In this document: positions 8,202 to 17,197 of the stretch, in pieces | Layout of the letters: each line of letters opens with the position of its first letter | Numbering within the stretch: position 1 is the stretch's first letter | Assembly (NCBI GenBank): GCA_963706785.1 | Contig: CAVPNJ010000002.1 | Location: forward strand, 682,001 to 746,000 | Direction: 5' to 3' | Length of the DNA: 64,000 bases | Source of the DNA: Pollutimonas sp963706785 | Lineage (GTDB): Bacteria; Pseudomonadota; Gammaproteobacteria; Burkholderiales; Burkholderiaceae_B | Position numbers and translations under genes: made by a program | The notes under the pieces: generated by a model | Seen by the model: the letters and a program-made list of their open reading frames with translations, nothing else | Databases searched by the model: none | Told to the model about the DNA's origin: nothing

Positions 8202-9190
8202 TGATCTTAAAAAGTTTAGCTCCAAGTGCAACAGCCTTTGCCAGTGAGTCAGAAAGCCGTGCGCTTACTGCCAGTTTTGAAAATGACTTGATGGCGGCGC
8301 TTGCAATCAGGCCACGCTGTCTGTCCCCTAAATATTTTTACGATGAAACCGGCTCTGCTCTGTTTGACCGAATTTGTGAGCTGCAGGAGTACTATCCGAC
8401 GCGAACCGAGATTTCCTTGCTTTCACGGCACGCATGCCATATCGCCGAACAGATCGGTCGTCATGCGGAGATTGTAGAGTTCGGCGCCGGATCGATGCAG
8501 AAAATACGCATTCTGTTGGACGCGATACGCGCACCTGCGCGCTACTTGCCGGTTGACATCTCCGGGACCCATCTTGCCGCATCGGCATGCGCGCTGCGAC
8601 GCATTTACCCAAAGTTGTCCGTTCTGCCAGTTGTGGCAGACTACACCGGCGCCCTGAACCTGCCTGACATGGCGGATACTGCCGCTAAACGCATTGGATT
8701 CTTCCCCGGTTCGACAATCGGAAATTTAAGTCCCGAAGAAGCTTTGGCATTTCTAAACAAAGCTGCCGGAGTATTGCGTGGCGGTGCCCTGCTTATTGGC
8801 GTTGATCTGGTGAAGGAGCCTTCGCTGCTACACGCTGCCTACAACGACTCCAAAGGTATTACTGCAGCTTTTAATCTTAATTTGCTCGTGCGGGCCAACC
8901 GGCAACTGGGTGCAAACTTCAACATCGAGCAGTTTTATCATAGTGCCTTCTATAATTCTTCGGCTCAGCGCATAGAAATGCACCTAATGAGCCGATGCGC
9001 ACAGCAAGTGCGTGTTGGCGGGCAGTATTTTGTTTTTACCGAAGGTGAAACTATTCACACTGAAAACTCGTATAAATTCACCATCGCGGGTCTTCAGGCA
9101 CTTGCTAAAAAAGCCGGTTTTGAACCGGGCCCGGTGTGGACCGATGACAGAAAACGGTTCAGCCTGCACTGGCTTGAAGCTCCTGCTTAA
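8198..9190 (+). CDS. egtD: L-histidine N-alpha-methyltransferase EgtD
   Basis: A 330-residue EgtD, which trimethylates the alpha-amino group of histidine with SAM to give hercynine, the first step of ergothioneine synthesis. Family motifs are in order: KYFYDETGSALFDRICEL followed by YYPTRTE (residues 45-71), the SAM-binding IVEFGAGSMQKIRILLD (from 92), the YLPVDISG segment, and GFFPGSTIGNLSPEEA. The C-terminus has INTENS-like HTENSYKFT, part of the histidine site. Length matches the family (about 320-330). The ATG overlaps the end of egtB, giving the compact two-gene egtB-egtD arrangement known in proteobacteria. It converges with the GGDEF gene 16 bases away. Confidence 0.94.
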   Translation: MMILKSLAPSATAFASESESRALTASFENDLMAALAIRPRCLSPKYFYDETGSALFDRICELQEYYPTRTEISLLSRHACHIAEQIGRHAEIVEFGAGSMQKIRILLDAIRAPARYLPVDISGTHLAASACALRRIYPKLSVLPVVADYTGALNLPDMADTAAKRIGFFPGSTIGNLSPEEALAFLNKAAGVLRGGALLIGVDLVKEPSLLHAAYNDSKGITAAFNLNLLVRANRQLGANFNIEQFYHSAFYNSSAQRIEMHLMSRCAQQVRVGGQYFVFTEGETIHTENSYKFTIAGLQALAKKAGFEPGPVWTDDRKRFSLHWLEAPA

Positions 9191-9206
9191 AGGCGCTTGG
9201 TTCGCG

Positions 9207-10274
9207 CTATCCCAGTTCGCCACTTACGATGCAATTGTTTCGGCCGGCTAGCTTGGCCTTGTGCAAGGCCGCGTTTGCGCCGTGCAGCAAGGTCGGCATG
9301 TCGAGTCCATCTTGCGGATAACGCGAGACCCCGATGCTGACGCCTAGAATGATTTCAAGACCTTCTATTGCGAATGGCTTGGCCATCTGCCCAGAAATCT
9401 TCTGAGCCACGATTAGCGCAGTGTCCGCTTGATTAGTGTTGGGAAGCAGAATGGCAAAAGTATCGCCCCCGAGTCGCGCGACGGTGTCGGATGCTCGTAC
9501 AGTGGCGCTCAAGCGTTCAGCGAAAAGCGTCAGTAATTGGTCGCCAACCGTGTAACCGTAGACTTCATTTACGGAGGTAAAGAAATCCAGGCCGATTGAA
9601 AGCAAGGCTATATTGTCACCATTGCGTTCGGCGAGTAAAAGCGCCCTGTTGCCTCGCTCGATGAGCAGCGCCCGGTTTGCCAGGCCGGTTAGAGGGTCAT
9701 GCAAAGCAGATTTTTCAAGGCGCTCTTCGTAGAGGCGGCGTGCTTGAAGGAATTGACCTACATCGTTGCTGATTGCGGCGAATACGTCGTGCGCGTTGCT
9801 GTCGAGTTCATGGACCGATGTACGGAAAAGTTCGATCACACCATATATGGTTCCATCGCAGGAAAGTGGAAACGCCATGGCGTTGCGCAATTTCAGGGCG
9901 GCGGCTGCTTTTCTTGAAGAGAATCTAGAGTCCGTAAGCAGATCGTCGATCCATGTAAGCGCTCCGGAATCCATGACAATCCCCGGCAATCCCCCGCCCT
10001 CATCGAAAGACGCGCTGCGGCTTTCGTCCAGGAAGGCCGAGATTTCAGTGGATGGCTTATGCCACTCGCATTGATAACTTGGAAACCCATTATTGACCAG
10101 CCAGGCGATTCCTATATCCCAGCCCCCGCTATTGGCGATTTTCCCTAGAACTTCCGAGAGGGCAGCTTGAGTGCTTCCGGAACGGGCCAGAATGGTGGCG
10201 ATCTCGTACTGAAGCCTTAAAACCAAAGTGCTATCAGCCTGTATCGTGGCGATAAAATTTCGAGCCAGAGCCAT
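9207..10274 (-). CDS. GAF-GGDEF protein with degenerate GGDTF active site
   Basis: A 355-residue cytoplasmic protein. Residues about 25-175 form a GAF-like sensor (GLPGIVMDSGALTWIDDLL, AMAFPLSCDGTIYGVIELF). A short coiled linker leads to a GGDEF domain from about residue 190 (ALHDPLTGLANRALL). The signature loop reads RLGGDTFAILLP, with Thr272 in place of the GGDEF Glu. The upstream metal/guanine segment is also unusual (GLDFFTSVNEVYGYTVGD): Asn and the GD are kept but the usual His-Phe-Lys and Gly-His are replaced. The conserved Glu is needed for catalysis in studied enzymes, so this is probably a c-di-GMP or GTP sensor rather than a cyclase. No EAL domain follows. Confidence 0.85.
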   Translation of the reverse strand: MALARNFIATIQADSTLVLRLQYEIATILARSGSTQAALSEVLGKIANSGGWDIGIAWLVNNGFPSYQCEWHKPSTEISAFLDESRSASFDEGGGLPGIVMDSGALTWIDDLLTDSRFSSRKAAAALKLRNAMAFPLSCDGTIYGVIELFRTSVHELDSNAHDVFAAISNDVGQFLQARRLYEERLEKSALHDPLTGLANRALLIERGNRALLLAERNGDNIALLSIGLDFFTSVNEVYGYTVGDQLLTLFAERLSATVRASDTVARLGGDTFAILLPNTNQADTALIVAQKISGQMAKPFAIEGLEIILGVSIGVSRYPQDGLDMPTLLHGANAALHKAKLAGRNNCIVSGELG

Positions 10275-10642
10275 TGCTATTCCATGCCTAATAGGGGTTG
10301 CGTCACATGTCTCGACCTGGCGTCAAGGAATATTTGCCTTGTCGTCTATGAGCGATTTTCAGTGGCCTTATTATATGTCTAGTTGTCAGAACTTGTTTCT
10401 GCCCGGCTTTAAAGTAAGTCGTCTCACGATCTGTACCATTTAAGTCTCGCGGCTCCTGCTGGGTTTTCATCGGAGGCTGCGGTATTACCCAATTCGTGCC
10501 AATACAGATTCTGCGTCACCGGCTTTGTTCCCAAAGCTCTTTATATTGCTTTTGGTTATATGCACCCGCCTGATAAGTCTTATGCACTCGCTGTCCCCAC
10601 TGTTAATGTATCGGTTTAATTTAGCAAGAGCGAAAAGTAAAA
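10275..10642. other. 368-base intergenic region with no identified gene
   Basis: Divergent spacer between the GGDEF gene and the Bug-family gene. It must contain promoters for both, but I see no convincing -35/-10 pair, no strong inverted repeat and no coding frame with recognisable protein features. It is more AT-rich toward the Bug gene (tatttaatgtatcgg-like stretch near 10600). Confidence 0.5.
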
Positions 10643-11647
10643 ATGTTTGTATCAATAAAAATGCTACGTCGCCGCGTTCTGCAGATATCGAGTGCCGCAG
10701 TGCTGGGCTCCGCAACACTAATGTCCAATATCAGCGTTGCGGCTGAATGGCCCGAACGTCCGATAACCTTGCTCATGGGTTTTGCCGCTGGTTCGGGTGT
10801 AGACGTTATTGCGCGCGGAATTCAAGGCCCGCTCGAGAAAGCCCTGGGTGTGCCCGTTGTGATCGATTATCGATCAGGCGCAGGCGGTAATCTAGCCTCG
10901 GGGGTGGTGGCACGCGCAAAGCCCGACGGCTATACGCTTTTGTTGGGTACGGCGGCAACACATGGAATCAATCCGGCAATTTATAAGTCACTGCCATTTG
11001 ATGTTGAAAAAGACTTTACGCCTATTGCTCCACTTATTGACGTATCCAACGTACTGACTATTAATCCGAACGTGATTGATGTCAACTCGGTGGCAGATTT
11101 CATTTCCGAGGTAAAAGCCAATCCAGGCAAATACTATTTCGCCTCAACGGGTGTCGGCACCGGTACTCAGTTGGCGTTCGAAGAATTCAATGCGCGCGCC
11201 CACCTAAAGATGGTCCACGTGCCGTACAAAGGCGGACCGGAAGCGTTGCAGTCGGTCGTCAAGGGCGAAACGTGTTGCATATTTAACCAGGTGCAAACGG
11301 TATTAGGGCAATACAAGGCCGGAACAGTTCGGTTGCTCGGGGTATCTACCGCGGAGCGGGTCGAAGTCGTGAAAGAGGTCCCGACCATCGCCGAATCGGG
11401 CTTGTCCGGATTCGACAGCTTCATTTGGTTTGGTCTGTTCGGGCCCAAGGATATGGATCCTGCAGTTGTCGGCAAAATAAACGCTGCAGCAACTCAGGCG
11501 TTGCAGTTGCCGGAAGTGGCCGAGCGGCTTACCGCAACGGGCAACAGGATTCATACGTCCTCGCCCGAGAAGTTTCGTGAAACTGTGCGTCAGAACCGTC
11601 TGAAGTGGGCTGAAGTCGTCAAGGGCGCAGGCGTAACGCCGCAGTAA
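10643..11647 (+). CDS. Bug-family tripartite tricarboxylate transporter substrate-binding protein
   Basis: A 334-residue TctC/Bug-type periplasmic binding protein. The N-terminus carries a signal (LRRRVLQISSAAVLGSAT) with a Tat-like Arg run and an AxA site near SVAAE. The mature sequence starts WPERPITLLMGFAAGSGVDV, and GGNLASGVVARAKPDGYTLL and VPYKGGPEALQSVVKGE are the usual Bug landmarks around the ligand pocket. No TctA or TctB membrane partners are nearby; as in Bordetella these receptors are often orphan. The ATG at 10643 is used; an internal ATG at 10661 has no better ribosome site. Ligand unknown. Confidence 0.88.
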   Translation: MFVSIKMLRRRVLQISSAAVLGSATLMSNISVAAEWPERPITLLMGFAAGSGVDVIARGIQGPLEKALGVPVVIDYRSGAGGNLASGVVARAKPDGYTLLLGTAATHGINPAIYKSLPFDVEKDFTPIAPLIDVSNVLTINPNVIDVNSVADFISEVKANPGKYYFASTGVGTGTQLAFEEFNARAHLKMVHVPYKGGPEALQSVVKGETCCIFNQVQTVLGQYKAGTVRLLGVSTAERVEVVKEVPTIAESGLSGFDSFIWFGLFGPKDMDPAVVGKINAAATQALQLPEVAERLTATGNRIHTSSPEKFRETVRQNRLKWAEVVKGAGVTPQ

Positions 11648-11679
11648 TCAATAAGCGCCGATCGGCACGCCGGAATTGT

Positions 11680-13278
11680 TCAGGTAAGTGCCGGTGCCAC
11701 CTTTGCAGCCGGTTCCGGCCTGTCAGGGGAGCTTCGATTGAATACTGCAATCGCAGTTCCCAGATGCGCCGCCCGGTTACGCAATCCATCTGACGTGTCG
11801 GCGGACTCGGCCACCATGGCGGCATTGCGCTGAGTTGCCTGTTCCAACTCCCCTACCGCCGTATTGATTTCGCCTATACCGTTTGACTGTTTATCGGAAG
11901 CGTGGCTGATGTCGCCGATAAATATTGATACTTGCTGCGTCTGCTCGACAATATCGCGCATGACGTTCGCCGCTTGTTCAACAAAGGATTGTCCAAGATT
12001 TATCTGAGCGACGCTATTTTCGATCAATGTCTTGATCTCCTTAGCTGCATCAGTACTGCGCAAGGCCAAATTGCGCACCTCGGACGCCACCACTGCAAAA
12101 CCGCGTCCTTGCGGCCCCGCTCGAGCCGCTTCGACTGCGGCATTCAGGGCAAGGATATTTGTCTGGAATGCGATGCTGTCGATCAGCGCGATAATGTCAT
12201 AGATTTTGTTGCTGGAGGCAGAGATGGTATCCATCGTGCTTGCCACCTGATTCATTACTTTACTGCCATTAGTCGCCGCTAGACTCGCTGACGTTGCCAA
12301 GCGGGTGGCCTCGTTGGCCGTGGCCGCGCTGTTGCCCACGCTGGATGCAAGCTCTTGGAGTGAAGCGGCAGTTTGCTCTAGATTGGCTGCTGTCTGGCCG
12401 GTGCGCGTATTCAAGTGTTCGTTACTTCGTGCGACCGCCTGGCTTGCCATTTCGATGCCCCAGACTTGCTCATCAACATCATCCACTAGCGCCTTCAGAT
12501 TTAATCCGGCCTGATTTATGGCTCGTAAAATGAAACCGATTTCGTCGGTCCGTCGCATATGAAATTGTTCTGCGGGCTGTCCGGCAGCAAGATGCTGCGC
12601 CTGCTTGAGCACCGTTTTCAGTGGACTGTTGATTTGTTTTTCAAGCCAGATCGTAAGCAATACCGCCAGAATGGTTTGTGCTCCGCAAAGTGTCACCGTC
12701 TGCGTAAACGAAAGCTGCAGTGTCGATATAATCGCTACTGCCAGGGCCCAGCAGCTGAAGACTCCCCCAGCGAGGCGCGCTCGGACCGACATGGTTTTCA
12801 TCCGTGAAAGCCAACCCATCCATCCGGTGCGCACTAAAACCCCCCAGCGAAAGTCGACCTTTCCTTGAGTACCAAGGCGAAACTTGGCATATAAGGATTC
12901 AGCGCTTTCCACTTCGGCCAATGACGGACGAGTTCGCACTGAAAGGTATCCCACCACTTCATTGTCCCGCATGACGGGACAGGCATTTGCTCTGACCCAG
13001 TAGTGGTCCCCATTCTTTCGGCGATTTTTGATCAATGACGTCCATGCTCGACCACTTTTTAGTGTGCGCCATAGGTCAGCAAAGGCCTCTGGCGGCATGT
13101 CTGGATGTCGCACCAGATTGTGCGGCTGACCTCGTAGTTCCGCGCGGTCATATCCGCTGACCTCTACAAACGCAGAGTTAGCATAAATGATGTGGCCTTT
13201 GGTGTCAGTGACGGACATCAGGGTGGCATCGGGAGAAAATTCGTAATCGTTTTGGGTTACCGGCAGGTTGTTGCGCAT
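11680..13278 (-). CDS. Aer-like methyl-accepting chemotaxis protein with PAS domain
   Basis: A 532-residue chemoreceptor from the ATG at 13278; an upstream start at 13302 is possible. It has an N-terminal PAS domain (residues about 10-115: SVTDTKGHIIYANSAFVEVS, then HPDMPPEAFADLWRTLKSGR and RRKNGDHYWVRANACPV) of the Aer redox-sensing type. A pair of hydrophobic segments (residues about 160-210) is followed by a HAMP-like region, then the MCP signalling hairpin with SIAFQTNILALNAAVEAARA and GRGFAVVASEVRNLALRS. There is no large periplasmic domain, so sensing is cytoplasmic, probably through a flavin on PAS. A possible FNR-type box lies 88 bases upstream. No other che gene is in the window. Confidence 0.88.
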   Translation of the reverse strand: MRNNLPVTQNDYEFSPDATLMSVTDTKGHIIYANSAFVEVSGYDRAELRGQPHNLVRHPDMPPEAFADLWRTLKSGRAWTSLIKNRRKNGDHYWVRANACPVMRDNEVVGYLSVRTRPSLAEVESAESLYAKFRLGTQGKVDFRWGVLVRTGWMGWLSRMKTMSVRARLAGGVFSCWALAVAIISTLQLSFTQTVTLCGAQTILAVLLTIWLEKQINSPLKTVLKQAQHLAAGQPAEQFHMRRTDEIGFILRAINQAGLNLKALVDDVDEQVWGIEMASQAVARSNEHLNTRTGQTAANLEQTAASLQELASSVGNSAATANEATRLATSASLAATNGSKVMNQVASTMDTISASSNKIYDIIALIDSIAFQTNILALNAAVEAARAGPQGRGFAVVASEVRNLALRSTDAAKEIKTLIENSVAQINLGQSFVEQAANVMRDIVEQTQQVSIFIGDISHASDKQSNGIGEINTAVGELEQATQRNAAMVAESADTSDGLRNRAAHLGTAIAVFNRSSPDRPEPAAKVAPALT

Positions 13279-13365
13279 GATGGGCCTGATGAAACATATC
13301 ATTACTACAATGTGCTGATTCTGCTGTCAGCATTCACCGAAGGCAACGTGTTTTCCACATCGGAT

Positions 13366-13379
13366 ATGATAAAAATCAA
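13366..13379. promoter_or_regulatory. candidate FNR/ANR box between chemoreceptor and azurin
   Basis: The sequence aTGAT-AAAA-ATCAA differs by one base from the FNR/ANR consensus TTGAT-N4-ATCAA. It lies 88 bases upstream of the chemoreceptor start (minus strand) and 195 bases upstream of azurin (plus strand). Azurin is ANR-regulated in Pseudomonas, which makes the placement suggestive. Inference from motif only. Confidence 0.4.
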
Positions 13380-13573
13380 TGAAAATCATAATCATGGCTC
13401 AAATATATTGCACCGCAATGACGCAGTTGCACATGCTTTCCATGACGCTCAGAAACTTGATAACGATCAAGGAATCGATGCGTCTTTGCGCATAGGGCCG
13501 CCAATACGCGATATAGTTGTCCTCAGGTCGACGTTCGCAGTTTCTTTTATCGATTCAATTCCGGAGATTCATC

Positions 13574-14023
13574 ATGTTAGCTAAAGTCACGTTCGCCGCG
13601 TTGTTGTCAGTTATGAGCCTACCTGCCCTGGCCGCCAATTGTGAAGCCACAATCGAGGCTAACGACGCTATGCAGTTTAATACCAAAGAAATGACGATAG
13701 ACAAAAGCTGCACTAAATATACCGTTCATCTCAAGCACACCGGTAAACTCGCCAAAGCCGCCATGGGACATAACTGGGTCCTGACTAAAACGGCGGACAA
13801 ACAAGGTGTTGCTACTGACGGCATGGCTGCCGGCCTCGACAAAGACTATGTCAAGCCCGATGACGCACGTGTCATCGCACATACTAAAGTTATCGGTGGC
13901 GGTGAATCCGACTCAGTCACGTTCGATACCTCCAAACTTGCTGCGGGCGAAAGCTACACTTTCTTTTGCTCTTTCCCAGGACATTGGGCCGTCATGACTG
14001 GTGCTCTGAAACTAAGTAGCTAA
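13574..14023 (+). CDS. azu: azurin (periplasmic blue copper protein)
   Basis: A 149-residue precursor: a 20-residue signal (MLAKVTFAALLSVMSLPALA) and a 129-residue mature azurin. Numbering from the first mature residue puts the copper ligands exactly at His46 (GHNWVL), Cys112, His117 and Met121 (FCSFPGHWAVMTGALKL), and the disulfide at Cys3-Cys26. It carries electrons between periplasmic respiratory or denitrifying partners. The start at 13574 was chosen because it gives the signal peptide and has CGGAG 8 bases upstream; the frame is open further 5' without such a site. A strong terminator follows 25 bases after the stop. Confidence 0.97.
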   Translation: MLAKVTFAALLSVMSLPALAANCEATIEANDAMQFNTKEMTIDKSCTKYTVHLKHTGKLAKAAMGHNWVLTKTADKQGVATDGMAAGLDKDYVKPDDARVIAHTKVIGGGESDSVTFDTSKLAAGESYTFFCSFPGHWAVMTGALKLSS

Positions 14024-14048
14024 GTAGCCAAGCAGGTCTTGTGGCATA

Positions 14049-14076
14049 AGGGGCGCATCAGCGCCCCTTTGCTTTT
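14049..14076 (+). terminator. rho-independent terminator after azurin
   Basis: Perfect 8-bp stem (AGGGGCGC / GCGCCCCT) with a 4-base loop ATCA, followed by a T-rich tail TTGCTTTT. Placed 25 bases after the azurin stop codon. Confidence 0.85.
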
Positions 14077-14202
14077 CGGTCGAGTCGAACAGGCAAAGAA
14101 TCGACAATGTGGCCGTTTTAACAATTGCAGCGCTTGACGCTAACGCCGTTTGAAATCGTATTTAAGACTATTGCGCAGCCGATGCGGGTGAATTTCAAGC
14201 CG

Positions 14203-15318
14203 TCAAAAAATATGGTGGATTCCGGCTATGAAGCGCTTAGTTGTGCCCTGCCCTTGTACTATTTGGTTATCGAGCGAATACCGTCTGGCCATCCCTGCCG
14301 CGGTATACAAACTGGTCCGGGTGGACAGCTTATATACATATCCCAATGTTGCCACCTGCCCATTCCGCGCTTTTTCCCCATTTTCCCACGCCCAATCGGG
14401 ATTAACCAAAGACCACTGCGCCAATACGGTTCCCCTTGCACTAAGCGGGATTTCCAGGCCGATTAAGTAAGCATCCAGACGTCCACCATTGGCGAACTCT
14501 GGTGCTCCCAAACCGAGTCCCAAATTCCCTGGGTCCCCGCCATTCAGTCCAACATAGCCATTTTTCTGGCGGCTCCAGGCAATTGATGCCCTTGCAATTT
14601 CAAAGTCGTACGATACGCCCAGCTGCCAGGCTTCAGGATTATTAGCATCAGCAAGCACGCGGTCGGACAGCATGGTCTTGTCCCAGGTAAGAGTCAGTAT
14701 CATCGGACCCCGTTCGTATTGCAGTGCTGCGCTATATGCCGGAGACTTGCTACCACTGGTCTGGTCGCCGGTAACATCGAAACTATGGCTTGCTCCGAAC
14801 CGCAGCCCTGCCCATTCCGGACTGAGAAAGCTGATCGCATTGTTTATTGAATAAGCCTCCGACGCCAGGAAAGTGGCATCCATTCCCATCTCACTCCATG
14901 ATGCTATTTCAAAGTCCTGGGCAAACTCTCGAGCGACAGTGTGTTGACGGCCGAGCCGGATTTCGCCAAATCGTTCGTTTGCGAAACCCAGCCATGCAGT
15001 CCTGCTAAAAAGACGGCTATCGTCCGGTAAGTTGCCCGTTCGATTATCGATATCGGTCTCGAGCTGAAAAATCGCTGCCCAACCGCCTGTAAGTATTTCG
15101 CGGCCCCTAAGCCCAAGTAATGAATCTTCCAAGCCGCCGGACACAAGTCCTGTTGATTTTCTTTCGACGCCACCGGGGTCATGCGCGTGGGTTGAACTGA
15201 ACCCCGAGTCTATAGCACCATAAATAGCCAGGCTTGATCCGCCTGTATCTAGTTCAGCTGCGTAAACCCCGCAATAGCCTGTAAATAAGACAGTTGCCCA
15301 CAATAATCTGGCTTTCAT
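14203..15318 (-). CDS. Gram-negative trimeric porin (Bordetella-type)
   Basis: A 371-residue outer-membrane porin. It has a signal peptide ending VYAAE, then SLAIYGAIDSGFSS, the first strand typical of betaproteobacterial porins. Further family landmarks are SLLGLRGREILTGGWAAIFQ, SRLFSRTAWLGFANERFGEI and RLGRQHT, and the protein ends in a C-terminal Phe (KRFIAGIHHIF), the outer-membrane assembly signal. AAGGG precedes the ATG by 8 bases. It stands 52 bases downstream of the cytochrome c gene start-side operon on the same strand, so could be read through from it. Solute selectivity unknown. Confidence 0.88.
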   Translation of the reverse strand: MKARLLWATVLFTGYCGVYAAELDTGGSSLAIYGAIDSGFSSTHAHDPGGVERKSTGLVSGGLEDSLLGLRGREILTGGWAAIFQLETDIDNRTGNLPDDSRLFSRTAWLGFANERFGEIRLGRQHTVAREFAQDFEIASWSEMGMDATFLASEAYSINNAISFLSPEWAGLRFGASHSFDVTGDQTSGSKSPAYSAALQYERGPMILTLTWDKTMLSDRVLADANNPEAWQLGVSYDFEIARASIAWSRQKNGYVGLNGGDPGNLGLGLGAPEFANGGRLDAYLIGLEIPLSARGTVLAQWSLVNPDWAWENGEKARNGQVATLGYVYKLSTRTSLYTAAGMARRYSLDNQIVQGQGTTKRFIAGIHHIF

Positions 15319-15369
15319 GTGTATGCCCTTAGGTTAGGGCCCGGCGCAGGTCGCATGGTGGCCTCAGAC

Positions 15370-15717
15370 TTAAGGCCTTTTAACGCTGATTTCCAAGCTT
15401 TGGTAGAAAGCCGCCAAGTTTTCAATATCCGTGTCGGTAAGCGATGCCACCATTAAGGCCATCATTTCGTTTTTTCGGTCGCCCGACTTGAAATCTCGCA
15501 GTGCTTTAATAAGGTAAATTTGATTCTGCCCTGCTAAATTCGGGGCTTCGGGCAGTGTAGCGATGCCAATCGGGCCGTGGCAAGTAGCGCACTGTACCGA
15601 TTTAGCCCGACCGGCGCTAATGTCGGCAGCTGCTGCATAGCCTGCCGACACTAGCGTGCCCAGCACAATAAGTTGTGTCGGATATTTTATATATACACTG
15701 AATCTACTTTTGATCAT
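15370..15717 (-). CDS. class I c-type cytochrome, partner of the sugar dehydrogenase
   Basis: A 115-residue exported monohaem cytochrome c. A signal peptide ending YAAAAD is followed by GRAKSVQCATCHGPIG, with the CATCH haem site. Axial Met candidates are in KNEMMALMVASLTDTDIENLAAFY, as in cytochrome c553-like proteins. The ATG at 15717 was chosen because longer frames overlap too far into the upstream gene; even so it overlaps the end of the dehydrogenase by 14 bases, pointing to coupled translation. It probably takes electrons from the PQQ-type dehydrogenase encoded just upstream. Confidence 0.85.
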   Translation of the reverse strand: MIKSRFSVYIKYPTQLIVLGTLVSAGYAAAADISAGRAKSVQCATCHGPIGIATLPEAPNLAGQNQIYLIKALRDFKSGDRKNEMMALMVASLTDTDIENLAAFYQSLEISVKRP

Positions 15718-16966
15718 ATGAAATACGGTAGATAGCTCCGGCATAATCGTCTGACACCAGCATGGATCCATCAGCCAGCATTGCTACGTCTATTGGCCGG
15801 CCAATGTATTCATTGTTCGACGACAGCCATCCGTCGGCAAACACCTCGGTTTTATCAGCGGTGCCATCTTCTTTCAGGCTGGTGTACATGATCCGCGCGC
15901 CCACGGGTGTCGTTCTATTCCAGGAGCCATGTTGCGCGGAAAAAATGCCGCCCCTATATTTTTCAGGGAACATTTGTCCAGTGTAGAAGCTCATACCCAG
16001 GTCGGCCGCGTGAGCCACCATTTCTACTTGTGGGAAGACGGCATTTGCTGGCGGTTCAGCGTCCTTGAACTCAACGGTTCTTATCTTTCCTCCACCATAG
16101 TAAGGGAAGCCAAAATGCTGACCCATCTCAGTCGCCCGATTTAGTTCCCCGGGCGGAATATCGTCGCCCATGCCGTCGACCTGATTATCGGTGAACCATA
16201 AGGTTTTGTCCCTGGGATTGAAGTCCTGGCCTACTGAATTGCGTACTCCGCGAGCGAAGACCTCGCGGTTCTTGCCGTCGGTATCCATTCGGATAATGCC
16301 CATCATGCCGTTGGATTCGTATAGTTCCGCTTTTTCCTTGGACGGTACATTGAAGGGATTACCTAAGGTGATGTAGAGTTTGTTGTCGGGCCCTACCCTG
16401 CACGTGCGTGCGCCGTGGTTAAAACTTTCTTCTGCGACAGGCACCAGTTCCCCTTGCGGAACGACAATGCCAGTGGCGACGTCGGGCCCTTCATAGAAGA
16501 ACTCCGCCGCCGGATATACCATGACGCGATTGTGTTCGACGCTATAAAGCATGCCGTCGCGTGAAAAACAAACGCCATTGGGTATTTTCATGTCTACCGA
16601 TGGAGCAAATCGCTTGACGTCGTCGGCCACACGGCGCTTTGTCCTGTCGGTCACCGACCACATCTTGTTTTTGCGGGTGCCGACGAACACGACACCGGTA
16701 GAGGGGCCCACCGCCATATGTCGCGCATCGGGCACCATCGCATATAACGAAATCGAAAAACCTGGGGGCAGCTTTATGTTTTTCAAGTTGCTCCGGATTG
16801 CGTCTGCATTCTCGCCGTTTTGGGGAACTGATTCTATCTCCAGTGATGCACCCGTGGTGTTCATTCTCATGAGCTTATCGATGTTATCTTGAGCCAATGC
16901 GGCACCGGCTATGGCGCCACACGCAAGACCTACTACAACCGTTGATACACGTGTTCTCATGTTCAT
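15704..16966 (-). CDS. PQQ-dependent sugar (sorbosone/glucose) dehydrogenase family protein
   Basis: A 420-residue periplasmic beta-propeller of the GSDH/sorbosone dehydrogenase family. It has a signal peptide ending AALAQD, then LPPGFSISLYAMVPDARHMA, the family start, NGVCFSRDGMLYSVEHNRVM, GPDNKLYITLGNPFN, ARGVRNSVGQDFNPRDKTLW with FTDNQVDGMGDDIPPGE, and a closing DGSMLVSDDYAGAIYRISY blade. Arg and Asp of the RNSVG/FTDN segments are typical of the PQQ and calcium site. AGGAGA lies 8 bases upstream of the ATG. The cytochrome c gene overlaps its 3' end, consistent with an electron-transfer pair. Substrate not predictable. Confidence 0.87.
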   Translation of the reverse strand: MNMRTRVSTVVVGLACGAIAGAALAQDNIDKLMRMNTTGASLEIESVPQNGENADAIRSNLKNIKLPPGFSISLYAMVPDARHMAVGPSTGVVFVGTRKNKMWSVTDRTKRRVADDVKRFAPSVDMKIPNGVCFSRDGMLYSVEHNRVMVYPAAEFFYEGPDVATGIVVPQGELVPVAEESFNHGARTCRVGPDNKLYITLGNPFNVPSKEKAELYESNGMMGIIRMDTDGKNREVFARGVRNSVGQDFNPRDKTLWFTDNQVDGMGDDIPPGELNRATEMGQHFGFPYYGGGKIRTVEFKDAEPPANAVFPQVEMVAHAADLGMSFYTGQMFPEKYRGGIFSAQHGSWNRTTPVGARIMYTSLKEDGTADKTEVFADGWLSSNNEYIGRPIDVAMLADGSMLVSDDYAGAIYRISYDQK

Positions 16967-17197
16967 TTGGTGTCTCCTGCGTTATAAAAAGTTATGCATT
17001 CTTCAACCCTCCAGCACAGTTGCTGATCCTACACACTTTCTATTCGAGAACATTTCGGCTATTTATCCCAGGCCACGGAAAACAATATCGGCCTAGATTT
17101 TTTAGGCTTTAGAGCTGCAGCGAACCGCTAGGTCGTACGCCGTATAATGAAAAGTTGGCGCGAATGATCGCCATAAAAATCTTAGCGATGGAACCCC

